NCBI GenBank assembly: GCA_001466705.2
Contig: LATX02000211.1
Location: 930,001 to 994,000, forward strand
Source: Moniliophthora roreri
Lineage: Eukaryota > Basidiomycota > Agaricomycetes > Agaricales > Marasmiaceae
Reading direction: 5' to 3'
Length of the DNA: 64,000 nucleotides
Positions 54,562-64,000 of this stretch are shown here, one piece after another. The translations under genes and the position numbers were made by a program. The notes under the pieces were generated by a model. It saw only the letters and a program-made list of their open reading frames with translations. It did not search any database and was not told the origin of the DNA. Position 1 is the first letter of the stretch. Each line of letters opens with the position of its first letter.

Positions 54562-55816
54562 ATGAAGCAAGTCGCGATCCGGACTTGCTTTCTGGGCCTC
54601 TCCGCACCCACCTTCGGACAGATCCCCGAAGCCTCCACGGGTAAGTGGGTACCGACATGGATAGCCATGCCTCAAGAAGTTGAATGGTGGAACCTCCCTG
54701 CCGCTCCCTATGTGAGATATATGGACTTATTGGAAAGAATTGAATACTCACATCAGGTAGATTGCCCTTTTTACCTTGTTTGCGGACTCGACCATCCGAC
54801 AAACGGTGCACACCTCTCTAGGCGCTTCTTCGCACATCCGCATCCAGATTTCAAACGTTTTCGGACCGACAGATCTTTGCTGGTAGTGTTCACCAAGTTA
54901 CGTTCAGTGAAAGCAAGTCGTACACTATTCCGAGCGGAGTACAAATCGTGTCGGATCCTATCCTACTCGCTAAGATTGAGCATTGGTGAGTGATACTAAT
55001 TCAACTTGGCCGTATGTGAAGGGTGTCTCACATCATGATAGGTATTTCCTGAGTGCTGTTGAAGCCTGGGTCCCTTCTGATTCTCAAGTACTTGTTACCG
55101 TCGGTGACAGTATTACAGACGGTGTGGGAAGCATTACAGATAAAAACACGCGGTGTGTATTTTTCATGAAAAATGTGATTTACAGATGCTGAGAGTTTCG
55201 TCAGCTGGCCAGAATTTGGTCCTTTCCCACATGCAAAATTCATCAAATCCGACTCTTCAGAGTGTTGCTGTCATCAATCAAGCGGCCGTCGGTAATCGCG
55301 TTTTGGCCGACATACAAGGCCCTAGTGCTCTGAGTAGAATTGAACGTGACGTTCTTTCCTACCCCAGTGTGCGATATGTGATCGTGTTTGAAGGCACCAA
55401 CGACATAGGTGTCGCTGGGACCGATCCCGAATCACAATCTTCCCTCTATGAATAGCTCATTCTCGCCTACCAGCAAATCATCGCAAAACTGCATCGACAT
55501 GGCATTGCAGTCTTTGGAGCCACAATCACTCCTTTCGGAGGTTTTGCAGAGTATTATGATGCTGCTGGCGAGAGAGAGAGAGAATACGCGTCAAAAGGTC
55601 AATAAATGGATCAGAGAAAGTGGTGCATTTGATGCAGTTGTGGCTTTCGATGCGGTCATCAGGGATGAGCATGACCCAACACGCATGAAAGACGAATACA
55701 ACACCTGGGGTGATTCTATTCATCCAGGAATTCAAGGGTTCGTCGCGATTGCAAACGCGTTATTTTGGAGATATTCGAACAATTCAAGGACGGAGCTAAT
55801 CGTTTCTAGTATATAG
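54562..55816 (+). pseudogene. SGNH (GDSL-like) hydrolase, broken
   Basis: A secreted esterase-type gene. The start MKQVAIRTCFLGLSAPTFG is followed by KWVPTWIAMPQEVEWWNLPA. The SGNH catalytic blocks are TVGDSITDGVG (about 55100), NQAAVGNRVL, FEGTNDIG (about 55390) and WGDSIHPGIQG (about 55710). Two lesions separate them: an in-frame TAG at 55453-55455 where Gln is expected (CAG), and a frame change at the (GA)n tract 55570-55583, after which the last part (TRQKVNKWIRESGAFDAVVA) lies in another frame. The stop is at 55814-55816. The promoter and introns still look intact, so inactivation may be recent. A sequencing slip at the GA run could explain one lesion but not both. Confidence 0.8.
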
Positions 55817-55988
55817 AAACGGACTCGTATAATACAATATCTGTTCACTAAATCGAGTAATGCAGACTCTCTGGAGTATTCGAGCCATCTTCCAATATTA
55901 AAAGAGATTAGAATGATTAGGAGTCTAGTCAGACCAGAGTAGCTGGAGGTGAAATACGGGCGAATATAGATAGTATCGTGCACAAAAC

Positions 55989-58900
55989 CTATCGAAGGCA
56001 GGACATCTCTACCTTCTTCAGCAAGCCTTTCAATGTACCGCTCGTCCTGTTGCAATTGTTCTGCAACCATCCTTCCATTTCCTTCCTCATTGTCCCAAGT
56101 TCTGACAAAACAGGAAGGCTGCCATCGGACCTGACCGATTTAGGATTGAGCAAGACGTCAAAGAGTCTCATCCACAAGTCGGTCTGCCAGTACCTCTTGA
56201 ATGGTGTACTAATCTTCCATCTTCCATCTCCGGTCTGCGCCAAGGCACTGGCACTGATGTATTTCCCAAAGAACATGCAGTAGATGATACCGGCCAACCC
56301 GAAGTAGTCCGTTTGGAATGTCCAGGGCCTGCCCTCACGCAACTCCAGGCAGTCTCGCTCATCGACCTGCCATTCTCCTATGAATGTCTGGCCGGCTGGG
56401 AATAATCTAGTGTCAATAGTCCTTCCGAAGTCGATGAGCTTCAGACCTTTAGAATTCCAACCGCCTTCTCCGGAAGGTTGATATGTACTGGACCACGCAG
56501 ATGTTCCGCCCGGGACATCTTCCAGGCGCAGAAGGCAGTTGTCAATCTTGAGGTCGCCGTGTATGAAACCAATGTTATGCATCGCCTCCAGAAGGCGCAT
56601 GAGCTCAATTGCGAAGAACATAACGAGAAGCTCGTCCAGACAAGCCCCTTGTTGCGATACACCTGCACTCTCAGCCCGGTTGACTATATCAAGGAGAGTA
56701 CCCTGGGGACACAAGTCCATGACGAGGTAACTCTCGTCCTTGAAGGCATAGAGTGCGTATGGGAGGACGACGGACCGTCTCTGTGCTACAGGAAGGGCTG
56801 AATGAAGTCGTCGCAACACATGATATTCCCAGAAATTCCGTGGCTTCACGACCTTCACAGCGACCATTGATTGATTATCCTCATCCTCGTCCAGATCGTC
56901 CAGCATATCATCATCGGAATCGTCTCCGTCTTTGGACACCCCGAGGTCGCGGGCTGAGAAAACGGCACCAAATCCACCCTCACCCAGCTTCCCGGTGACG
57001 CAGAACTTGTGGTTGTCCAAAATCAATGAAAAAGTTGCACCAACATCGAGCCCACTATTGCTCCCCGCGCTAGTTTTCCTCAACTTCTTCGCGAACTTTT
57101 GCAACTCTTCGAGTCGCTGAGATTCATACGATGTAAGGTCATACAGATGTGAATCGCCATGTAATCGGGAGAGGAGACTTTGAAGGATTGGCGGATCAAA
57201 AGGATTACATGGGTTCGATGGCTTGAAGCTGGCCGATAAGGCAAGGGTGTCCGCAAGGCTAAGCTTGTTTGCCCTTTGCTCTAGAGTAGAAACATCGGAA
57301 TCATCTGGGTGCGATTCGGGGAGTCTGAACGGTTTTACCGCGTGAACGTCATCCGAAAGTTTGCCACCAGTATCATCGGTATCCAGCATGGCCCTTTCTG
57401 CCTCTTCCTCTGGGATGTCATTTGGATCCTCCGGTATGTATTTGAGTCCATCGCTCGGCGTACTGTAGAACGAGCGCGTGCTAGTGTACTCGAATGTACG
57501 TTCTGTGATCGGTGTCATGACGTTAAATTGACCAAAGCGGCCACCAAGAGGGACATCTCGCTCTTGATAGGCGTCCTCGTCGTATTCGAAATGGGATTTT
57601 TCGGCGTCATCGGGAGGTATAGGTTCATGATACTCTTGTGGCGATTCCCCTTCAATGTGATCATCATATTCGCCTTCCTCCGTGTAATCGTACTCCTCTT
57701 CGTCCTCTGGGTGATGTGACACATCGTGATGCGAAGGTTCCTCAGGCTCATCAGCTTCATCTTGCGGTGGCGCTTCAACCGTTCGCTGCTCCTCCTCTTC
57801 AGGTGGCTCAATGCTTTCTGAAAGGACAGCAAATGCGCGTCGCTTAGGCTCAGCAGGTTCATTCTGCGTGTCCTTGTACGGCGTAAATGTAGGCTTGATA
57901 TCCGAGAATGGTGTGAACGTCCGCCCTGTAGCTGCAGCTGCAGCGACAGCTGCTGACGGTGTTTTCGGTGTAAATGCGTTTTCACCTTCACTTGGCCGAC
58001 TGAAGACTTTGAATGGAGTCTTGTTATCCTGGTCCACGAAGGGTGCGAAGAACGGCGTAGAACGTGATGGATCTGCCGAGGCGGCGTCCGTTGGATTGAG
58101 AATATCCTGGAAGGATTTTGCTCTCTCATGAGTGGGCGGCCGCATCGGTTTGCCGTGTTCTTCTGTGTGGACTTCTCGCAGCGAGGAGTCTTTGGGCTCT
58201 GGAACGAATGGTTTGAAAATGAAGGGTTGTTTTTGGTCGTCGAAGGGTGAAATTTTCGATGGTTGGAGGGGTGTTTTACTAGTGGGAATCGATGATGGGT
58301 CCTTGGCCGCAAGTGCAGACCTTGATGGTAGTTGCCTGTCGTTCTCGGCACCAGGATCGACGAAGGGCGTAAACTGAAAGCCACTCAGTCAAATACGTTG
58401 AAGTCACAGGCTTGCAACATACCGCAGATTTGGAAGGCTTGTTTTCTTTCTTCTTTACACCAGCGTTTTCATCTACGAATGGTCGGAAGCCTGCGGGAAA
58501 GTCACCTTAGGGCGAATAAAAAGAAGCGTTCAAGGGAAACTTACTAGGTTTACCGTTCTGAACAGCATTTTCGGAAGATAATGGTGGCGAGATCGCTTTG
58601 GGCGGGGCGACTAAGGACATCATGGGCTCCACTCTCTTTACTGGTGCGTGTTTACTACCTGCCAACACTCTTAGTGTTCGATCCGGAGAGTTATACATCC
58701 CAAAGACATCTGCCAACGCCTCCTTCGTATTGATGGTTACTGTAGGTTCTCCTCCAGCCATGCTCTTCCTCTTCAAACTACGCGTGCCAGTACGTTGTTC
58801 GTCTTTATATATGACAGTCAGCTGAGATGATCCTGCTGATGAAGAAGACGATATTGGGTTGGACGTCGGTAGTGGGGGCCATTGCTTCCCCAAAAGCCCC

Positions 58901-59715
58901 ATTGACCGCGCTCGTGCCTCCTCGATACAGAATTCACCATGTTCTTCTGTGTACAGAAGAGGCAGGTGGAACTCGTACTTCTCTGGCCTTTTGCCTGGTT
59001 CAGGAGGTGCCAACATGAACTCATAACGACTTTTCGCATCTCTTATGCCTGCGGGTGCTGAGGAAAGAGGGGGCTGCTTGGCTCTTTGGAGTTGGGCATT
59101 GGTAGTGGCAGGCCGAGCGGTCGCTGCCGATGAATTTGACGCGGGAGAGGACGTGGATAATGTAGCTTCATGTCTCTTCTGGAAATCGAGGTATCGTTTT
59201 TTGAGCCTTTCTGTCGGACGAGCCTGGCGTTTGATGCCTTTACGATAAACGACGTCTGCGTCTTTTATCCTGGATGAACCGACGGGCTCAGCAGACCAAA
59301 CGTGAGCATGGACGAGTTTTACTACGCACCTATTCTTCGCCTCCAGCAGCTGAGCATACTCCTCGTACAACAAAGAATACGACGTCCCAATATCATTCTT
59401 CAATAGGTGCGAGTATAATGAAAGTGCACCGCCAACGTCGACCTTGCGAGCACGAAGTGTCCAAAGTTTAAGATATCGCAGATCCGACTTGTAGCTTTGG
59501 TCATTTTTGAATGCGTTAGTGGCTTCTTCCAGAAGCTGCGACAGTCCTGATTGTGCATCGTCTCCGGGAAAGTTGCTGACTAGCCATTGGACAAAGTCAA
59601 CGTAGATTGCGAGAGGATCATCTTCTTCATTGAGTCTCTGTTTCTTCTTCTCAAATAATTCCCTTTTCTTCTTGAGATCCTCGAGGGTGGTCGACTTGCT
59701 GGATGAAGGCGGCAT
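55989..59715 (-). CDS. BUB1: spindle-assembly checkpoint kinase Bub1
   Basis: Kinetochore serine/threonine kinase of the mitotic checkpoint. Four exons on the minus strand: 59715-59330, 59269-58545, 58490-58423 and 58373-55989, giving 1187 residues. The start is the ATG at 59715 (MPPSSSKSTTL). The N-terminal Mad3/Bub1 TPR region includes DPLAIYVDFVQWLVSNFPGD and YLKLWTLRARKV. A GLEBS-like motif that binds Bub3 is EFCIEEARARSMG. Exon 3 encodes a KEN box (KKKENKPSKSA). The linker has repeated F-x-P-F-V motifs. The kinase domain (about residue 830 on) shows GEGGFGAVF, VAVKVVKP, HGDLKIDNCLL and LIDFGRTID. The HGD and DFGxxID forms are normal for Bub1. No lesion seen. Confidence 0.95.
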
Positions 59716-59861
59716 TGGGTTCAAGGAGCATGGATTTCGTCAGGAATTCACGCGTTTGGAACATATCATGTGACCGACGCGTCTAATTTTTGTGCCGAGT
59801 ACATATTATATATAATACAGGGAATCAGGGACATGTTCATAGTTCACGTATTCAAGTATAG

Positions 59862-61196
59862 TTAATTCTGAATCGCGATCCAGCTCGTACCGCAACCCGC
59901 CCATATGTCTACAACTTTGCTCTGCCGAGCTGTTTCCACATTCTCTGTAAATGGCCATACCCGTACAGGAATACCGATATCATCTGTCGTGCCAACTCCC
60001 AGGTTCCCGTGCTCATTCCACCCCCATCCCCAAACCTCCGCTCGATCACTGTCACGAGAATTGAACAAAGCCAGAACGTGTTCACTTCCGCACGCTATGC
60101 TCCTTATAGTCCTTGGTATATCATCCATGGGGAACGCGACTGGGCCAAGCTGAACATCTTCAGCGTTGAGAGGAAGCTCCTTTCGACCTAGTTGGCCTTT
60201 ATGGTGACTCCCCGTTGCCAACACCGACCATGTACCTCTCTGTTCAGCTTCCGTATCGTGAACGACAAGATACGTTCCGTTCCACGTACAGCCGATGTTG
60301 TCCACGAACTTCACCAGTTCATTCAATCCCGCCCGCTGACCTCTTCTATTCGAACCGAGGCTATAAACTCTGCCTGATTGTCCGAGGAAGACTGTGTGTT
60401 GATTGCCTAGGGCCACTGATACTATCTTGTCCTCAAGTGAGTCAACGGGAATGACTGTTGGAACAGAAAGAAAGGCAGGAGTTTTCTTGCTCCTTCCTTT
60501 GCCAACACCAGAAATTGGTGCGTTGGCATTCCGAGGGTCAAGTTCACCATGTCGACATGTTCCCCAGCCGACCACGATATCCCGAAAGGTCGAATCCGAT
60601 AGACGTACACGAAGTTGAACGAGGACATGATGTTGTCCAGTAGCAATGGAATCGATAACGAGGTAATCCAGATCCATGGGAACACCGTCGATTTCAACAT
60701 GATCAAAGTGGACTACATGGAACGGAGAGGACTTTGGGGGCGAGGCACCAACTCCCAAGTCACCAAAATCGTTGCTCCCCATTGAGATCAATCGGTCTGG
60801 TTTTCCTGAGCATGAAAAGACGATGTAAGTGGTTTGCCAGGATGCAGATATCATCTTTGGATGATATTCCTTCATGACCTGTTCCTCCAGCGGGAGATGT
60901 ATCGGTTGAAAAACCAGATCGTCTGTACTCTCATCCCCTTCTGACCCTCTCAAGTTCCCTAGCTGTCCCAAAGACCCATCACCACAGCCATAAAGACGTG
61001 TTTGAACGCCCCCATTTGCTTCTTTGATTTCTGCTAATAATAACGTGTGATTCGCACCACTGGCTATCTGAATAATCCTCTTTAAAGCCGGATTGTCAGA
61101 GAATATGCATGGCGCAAATAGGTGAGAATCTTCTGTCGTGCCGTTTGCTAGTTGCCCGTGAGCGTTGGAACCAGAAGCAAGAAGGGTCAGACTCAT
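59862..61196 (-). CDS. RCC1-repeat protein (Ats1-like)
   Basis: A single-exon beta-propeller protein of 444 residues from the ATG at 61196 (MSLTLLASGSNAHGQLANG). Blade motifs recur: LYGCGDGSLGQLGN, LISMGSNDFGDLGVGA, VGWGTCRHGELDP, VYSLGSNRRGQRAG, VLATGSHHKGQLGR and VWGWGWNEHGNLGVG, with ASGANHTLLL and ACGSEHVLAL linkers. Short blades plus an N terminus that starts directly in the first blade resemble yeast Ats1, a protein tied to microtubules and tRNA modification, rather than the nuclear Ran exchange factor. That assignment is inference. An upstream in-frame ATG at 61265 would add 23 residues (MSGRNYGEG). I prefer the inner start because it begins in the propeller and leaves room for a promoter. 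Confidence 0.88.
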   Translation of the reverse strand: MSLTLLASGSNAHGQLANGTTEDSHLFAPCIFSDNPALKRIIQIASGANHTLLLAEIKEANGGVQTRLYGCGDGSLGQLGNLRGSEGDESTDDLVFQPIHLPLEEQVMKEYHPKMISASWQTTYIVFSCSGKPDRLISMGSNDFGDLGVGASPPKSSPFHVVHFDHVEIDGVPMDLDYLVIDSIATGQHHVLVQLRVRLSDSTFRDIVVGWGTCRHGELDPRNANAPISGVGKGRSKKTPAFLSVPTVIPVDSLEDKIVSVALGNQHTVFLGQSGRVYSLGSNRRGQRAGLNELVKFVDNIGCTWNGTYLVVHDTEAEQRGTWSVLATGSHHKGQLGRKELPLNAEDVQLGPVAFPMDDIPRTIRSIACGSEHVLALFNSRDSDRAEVWGWGWNEHGNLGVGTTDDIGIPVRVWPFTENVETARQSKVVDIWAGCGTSWIAIQN

Positions 61197-61267
61197 TTTC
61201 CTAATTGAGCAATTGGAACTTGAGGCTCTTTCACCACGACCTTCACCATAATTCCTACCAGACATCT
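61197..61267. promoter_or_regulatory. very short divergent promoter
   Basis: Only 71 bp separate the preferred RCC1-like start (61196, minus) and the cyclin start (61268, plus). If the upstream RCC1 ATG at 61265 is used, the two start codons are 2 nt apart (CATCTATG). The 5' UTRs must be tiny or overlap. Confidence 0.7.
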
Positions 61268-62662
61268 ATGACCGCTATCAGTAGTAGCGCGAAGACAATC
61301 GACAGCCAATGGATATTCCCGCTCTCTGCTCTCCGAAACACGCCTACACCATATCCTGTGCATAAGTTCCTTTACGACCTCGCGCGAGGCGTTGAATTTC
61401 TATATCGTCTAGGAACTTCTCTCAAACTGTCAGTAATATATTGTTCACCTTGGATCTCACTTTACTCAATATCTCTCAAATAGACCGTCTCCGGCACTGT
61501 TCACTGCTGCGACATGGTTGCATCGCTTCTACATGCGCTATTCAATGGAGGATTTTCACCGGCAGGTAAAATTCTTTCATGATCCTGTGGATGTATTGTC
61601 TTAAGAGATCCAGGATGTAGCAGCAGCTTGCATTTTTCTCGCTACCAAGACCGAAGAATGCGGAAGGAAACTACGGGATGTTGCAAGAGTGTATCATTCT
61701 AAAGTTTCTGGCATAGACGTCACTACCATAGCGGAAGCAGACGACTCCCCAGTGCGTTCCATCTATCCATCTCACTTGATTCATGTATTCATCACATTTA
61801 ATTTCATCTAGGAAGTGGACCAATACCAAAGTAACATTCTATTGACGGAAGAATATCTCCTTGAAGCCATATGTTTTGACTTTACAGTAGAAAGCCCTCA
61901 TGCTGAACTCGTCGATCTCTTTTACTTGGGTCGAGAAGACTACCTCTTGCAAGATTACGCATGGTCACTTGCTCACGATTCGTACGTTCATATCTCAAAG
62001 CGTGACTATTATGCACACCGCTCATGGCCACTCAGCTACCGAACCCCGATATGTCTGCTCTATCCACCACGCATTACCGCCACTGCATGCTATGTCCTCG
62101 CTCAGCGACTTGTTGATGGTCCCAATTCTCCTTCACTAGACGCCAGAATATCGTTCGCCGCACCTTCAGCATCCCTACCTACACCGCCTTCCCATAAAGC
62201 CGCGTCGCCTGATGAATCACGATTAGCCATCGACCATTTCGCCCTCTCTGAGGATGATTTACGGAGTGTATCAGGTTCATCTCATTCATAAGTAGTGTTC
62301 CATACCAGTCTAACTAGCTTTCCAGGGGCATTGAGTGTATTGCTTGAGTTCTACAGCGTACAAGATATGTCATCCCATCCATATCTCTCGGCAGTAGCCT
62401 CAGTGAGCACCCATGTGGCGCTGAAAGCTGTGTTTCACTGACAATACCTTTTCAATACCAGATTCCGCCCCCGACATTAAGTTCGGGTTGGGAGCATCTT
62501 TACACTCCCCCTGATCCTGATCAAGTTGTGGCCCCAGCAAGTGCTTCAGGCCCCCCTACATCTCTCAACGGAGATGATCTTTCAGGAAGAACACCCAGTT
62601 CCACGCATGGAGACAGTACACCTGCGGCTTCGCAGCCAGGTGCACCACCGACCACGACGTAG
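61268..62662 (+). CDS. transcription-type cyclin (Ctk2 / cyclin K-like)
   Basis: Cyclin subunit of a kinase that phosphorylates the RNA polymerase II tail. Seven exons sum to 1068 nt (355 residues): 61268-61428, 61484-61565, 61614-61751, 61812-61981, 62036-62274, 62326-62403 and 62463-62662, all GT-AG. The first cyclin box contains FTAATWLHRFYMRYSMEDFH, DVAAACIFLATKTEECGRKL, RDVARVYHSKV and NILLTEEYLLEAICFDFTV. The second box contains YRTPICLLYPPRITATACYV. The tail is Ser/Pro-rich without a conserved domain. The box spacing and ATKTEECGRKLRD fit C-type transcription cyclins (Ctk2, cyclin K/T, Pch1) rather than cell-cycle cyclins; the choice among them is not certain. Confidence 0.9.
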
Positions 62663-63916
62663 CATTGTTGATCTTGTGTATACTCATGGATGAATTTCAT
62701 TAGCTGTTGTATTGATAGATTTAGGAATATTGGATTCACTACTTGATGTGTCGAAAACTAAACAAATAATGCATGCAGCGCTACCCAAGAGGGGTAGCAA
62801 AAAGTTTTTTTAAGGACCGTCGAGGGAAACAACCGACTGGCCATTTCTTATTCGGTAGGTAGTTCTCATGATGCCACTAAGTCAGAGTTGCAAACATAAT
62901 AAGTACTTAACAAGCACTGCTGCACCTGCATTAACCCACTTCAGTAGTGTAGGAACACAACTAGAAGGTGCATTAGAGACTCCCTGACACCCACCTTGCT
63001 GAAATTTTCATGAATCACGCTGACGGCAAGCCATCCTAGGTCAAGTACACCTTGGACCAAGTTTGAATTTGCATTGACATGGTTCATGAATCAAAGATTG
63101 ATAACTGGCTATTCCTGGGCCACTCTTTGAGGAGAGGGCTGAAAGCCCAATAGTTCCTAGGAAGGGAGAAGGCCCCGGGCCATCGGTGTTCGGACAGCTG
63201 TCGGCCCGTGGGACACCCGAATTAGGAAAGTCGGTACTTTTGGGCAAGTACTAGGCACCCTAATGTTGAAGATTGGCTCTATACTGCTCAAAAAAGGTCC
63301 CTGTTCGGTGGTTTTGGTGTGGATTGCTCTAAGAGCCTGCACCAAAAAGATTGGAAAACAAGTGTTCCGGAACCACGGCCCGTGTCCCCCTTGGCGCTGA
63401 CGGTACACATGCCTGACTTTTGGAATCAGATGTGATAGCCTTTTTTTTAGGGTTCCGCGGCGTAATGCAGAACGTCTACAACGCATTTTTTTTTAGCTGC
63501 ACGACTCATTACCGATATCACGTATTTCGATTGGATGTGAGCAAACGATGATGATTGATCAGGTTTTAGACCAGGCGGACCCGGTGCAAATGTCACACCG
63601 TAACGTCACACTACAACCCAATTTTTCTCGCCTCTTCCTCGTGTCGTGCTGCAAGTCAAAAAAGTCATTTATTCTTTCCCCAGCTTCACTGCATTATATC
63701 GAGGTGCGTGTGATTTACTTGTTGCCGCAGCCTGAGCTGATTTTGTGCTATCAGGCTCACATTACAGCCGTGACCGCTGGCACCAATCCCTACTCATAAA
63801 CCACCATCATCTTGACTTCTTCATCGAGTTCAAATGCTTCGTATCCTCTGATCCAGGTAGTAATCAAGATATATCAAGTACCACAATATTGCTCACCACT
63901 ATTCCCGCCAAGTATC
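62663..63916. other. intergenic, right-hand side
   Basis: About 1.25 kb. Homopolymer runs (T8 near 63445, T9 near 63487) and a segment with repeated TTCATGAATCA (63008 and 63081). No gene, RNA or transposon identified. Confidence 0.45.
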
Positions 63917-64000
63917 ATGCAGCACGAGAACTCGATTGCCGCAAGTTCGCCCGACAATGACGAAGATGAAGATTTGTTTGGACCTTCGCCACCACCTTCA
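63917..64000 (+). CDS. 5' end of an acidic protein, cut by the window edge
   Basis: An ATG at 63917 opens 28 codons that reach the window end: MQHENSIAASSPDNDEDEDL then FGPSPPPS. The acidic Ser/Pro start ending in DEDLFG is typical of a nuclear protein N terminus, but too little is present to name it. The start context (ATC ATG C) is acceptable. The rest lies outside the window. Confidence 0.55.
   Translation, partial: MQHENSIAASSPDNDEDEDLFGPSPPPS

Noticed and set aside
57309..57719. 136-codon plus-strand frame with hydrophobic stretches
   Set aside because: Lies entirely opposite the intact Bub1 coding exon and reflects its codon usage.

Overview
This window looks like nuclear DNA of a mushroom-forming basidiomycete (Agaricomycetes). 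The host genes are broken by many introns of about 50-60 bp. They include a secreted family S8 subtilase and a GH6 cellobiohydrolase. The repeat content is typical of the group: Ty3/gypsy chromovirus, Ty1/copia, solo LTRs, and decaying multicopy families with an integrase core or F-box. Three single n characters (10218, 12688, 23140) look like scaffold gap marks. All gene models were read by eye from the sequence, and the family names rest on recognised motifs, not on searches.

Layout. 0.3-8.9 kb holds ordinary host genes: an S8 subtilase (-), prefoldin subunit 4 (+) and sphingosine-1-phosphate lyase (+, 11 exons). 9.3-11.1 kb is an 867-bp direct duplication whose second copy begins right after an n, probably unmerged contig ends. 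11.3-13.9 kb has an AT-rich palindromic minisatellite and an unidentified acidic repeat protein (-). 14.4-21.7 kb is a chromodomain Ty3/gypsy element on the minus strand. It carries gag, protease, pol and an extra zinc-knuckle ORF, and shows a -1 frameshift heptamer and what looks like a Tf1-type self-priming site. 21.7-23.6 kb is a truncated copia element.

23-45 kb is a gene graveyard poor in CpG. It holds two F-box-like pseudogenes, a pseudogene of an integrase-core protein cut by a nested pair of solo LTRs, a pseudogene of an abundant uncharacterised mushroom family, and two decayed minus-strand loci. Almost all in-frame stops there are TGA where CGA would restore the frame, which is the mark of CpG deamination (methylation or RIP-like). 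A family of short hairpins with a constant TTTGGT loop and covarying stems recurs at 29-39 kb.

46.6-64 kb returns to host genes: a 3' remnant of a medium-chain reductase, the GH6 cellobiohydrolase (+), the ataxin-2/Pbp1 homologue (+), a broken SGNH hydrolase (+), the spindle-checkpoint kinase Bub1 (-), an RCC1-repeat protein (-) that shares a tiny divergent promoter with a Ctk2/cyclin-K type cyclin (+), and the first codons of a further gene at the right edge.

The most unusual signals are the covarying hairpin family, the LTR self-priming architecture conserved in four LTRs, the gag-pro frameshift site touching the gag stop codon, the 11-nt microexon carrying the protease catalytic Asp, and the CGA-to-TGA decay signature.
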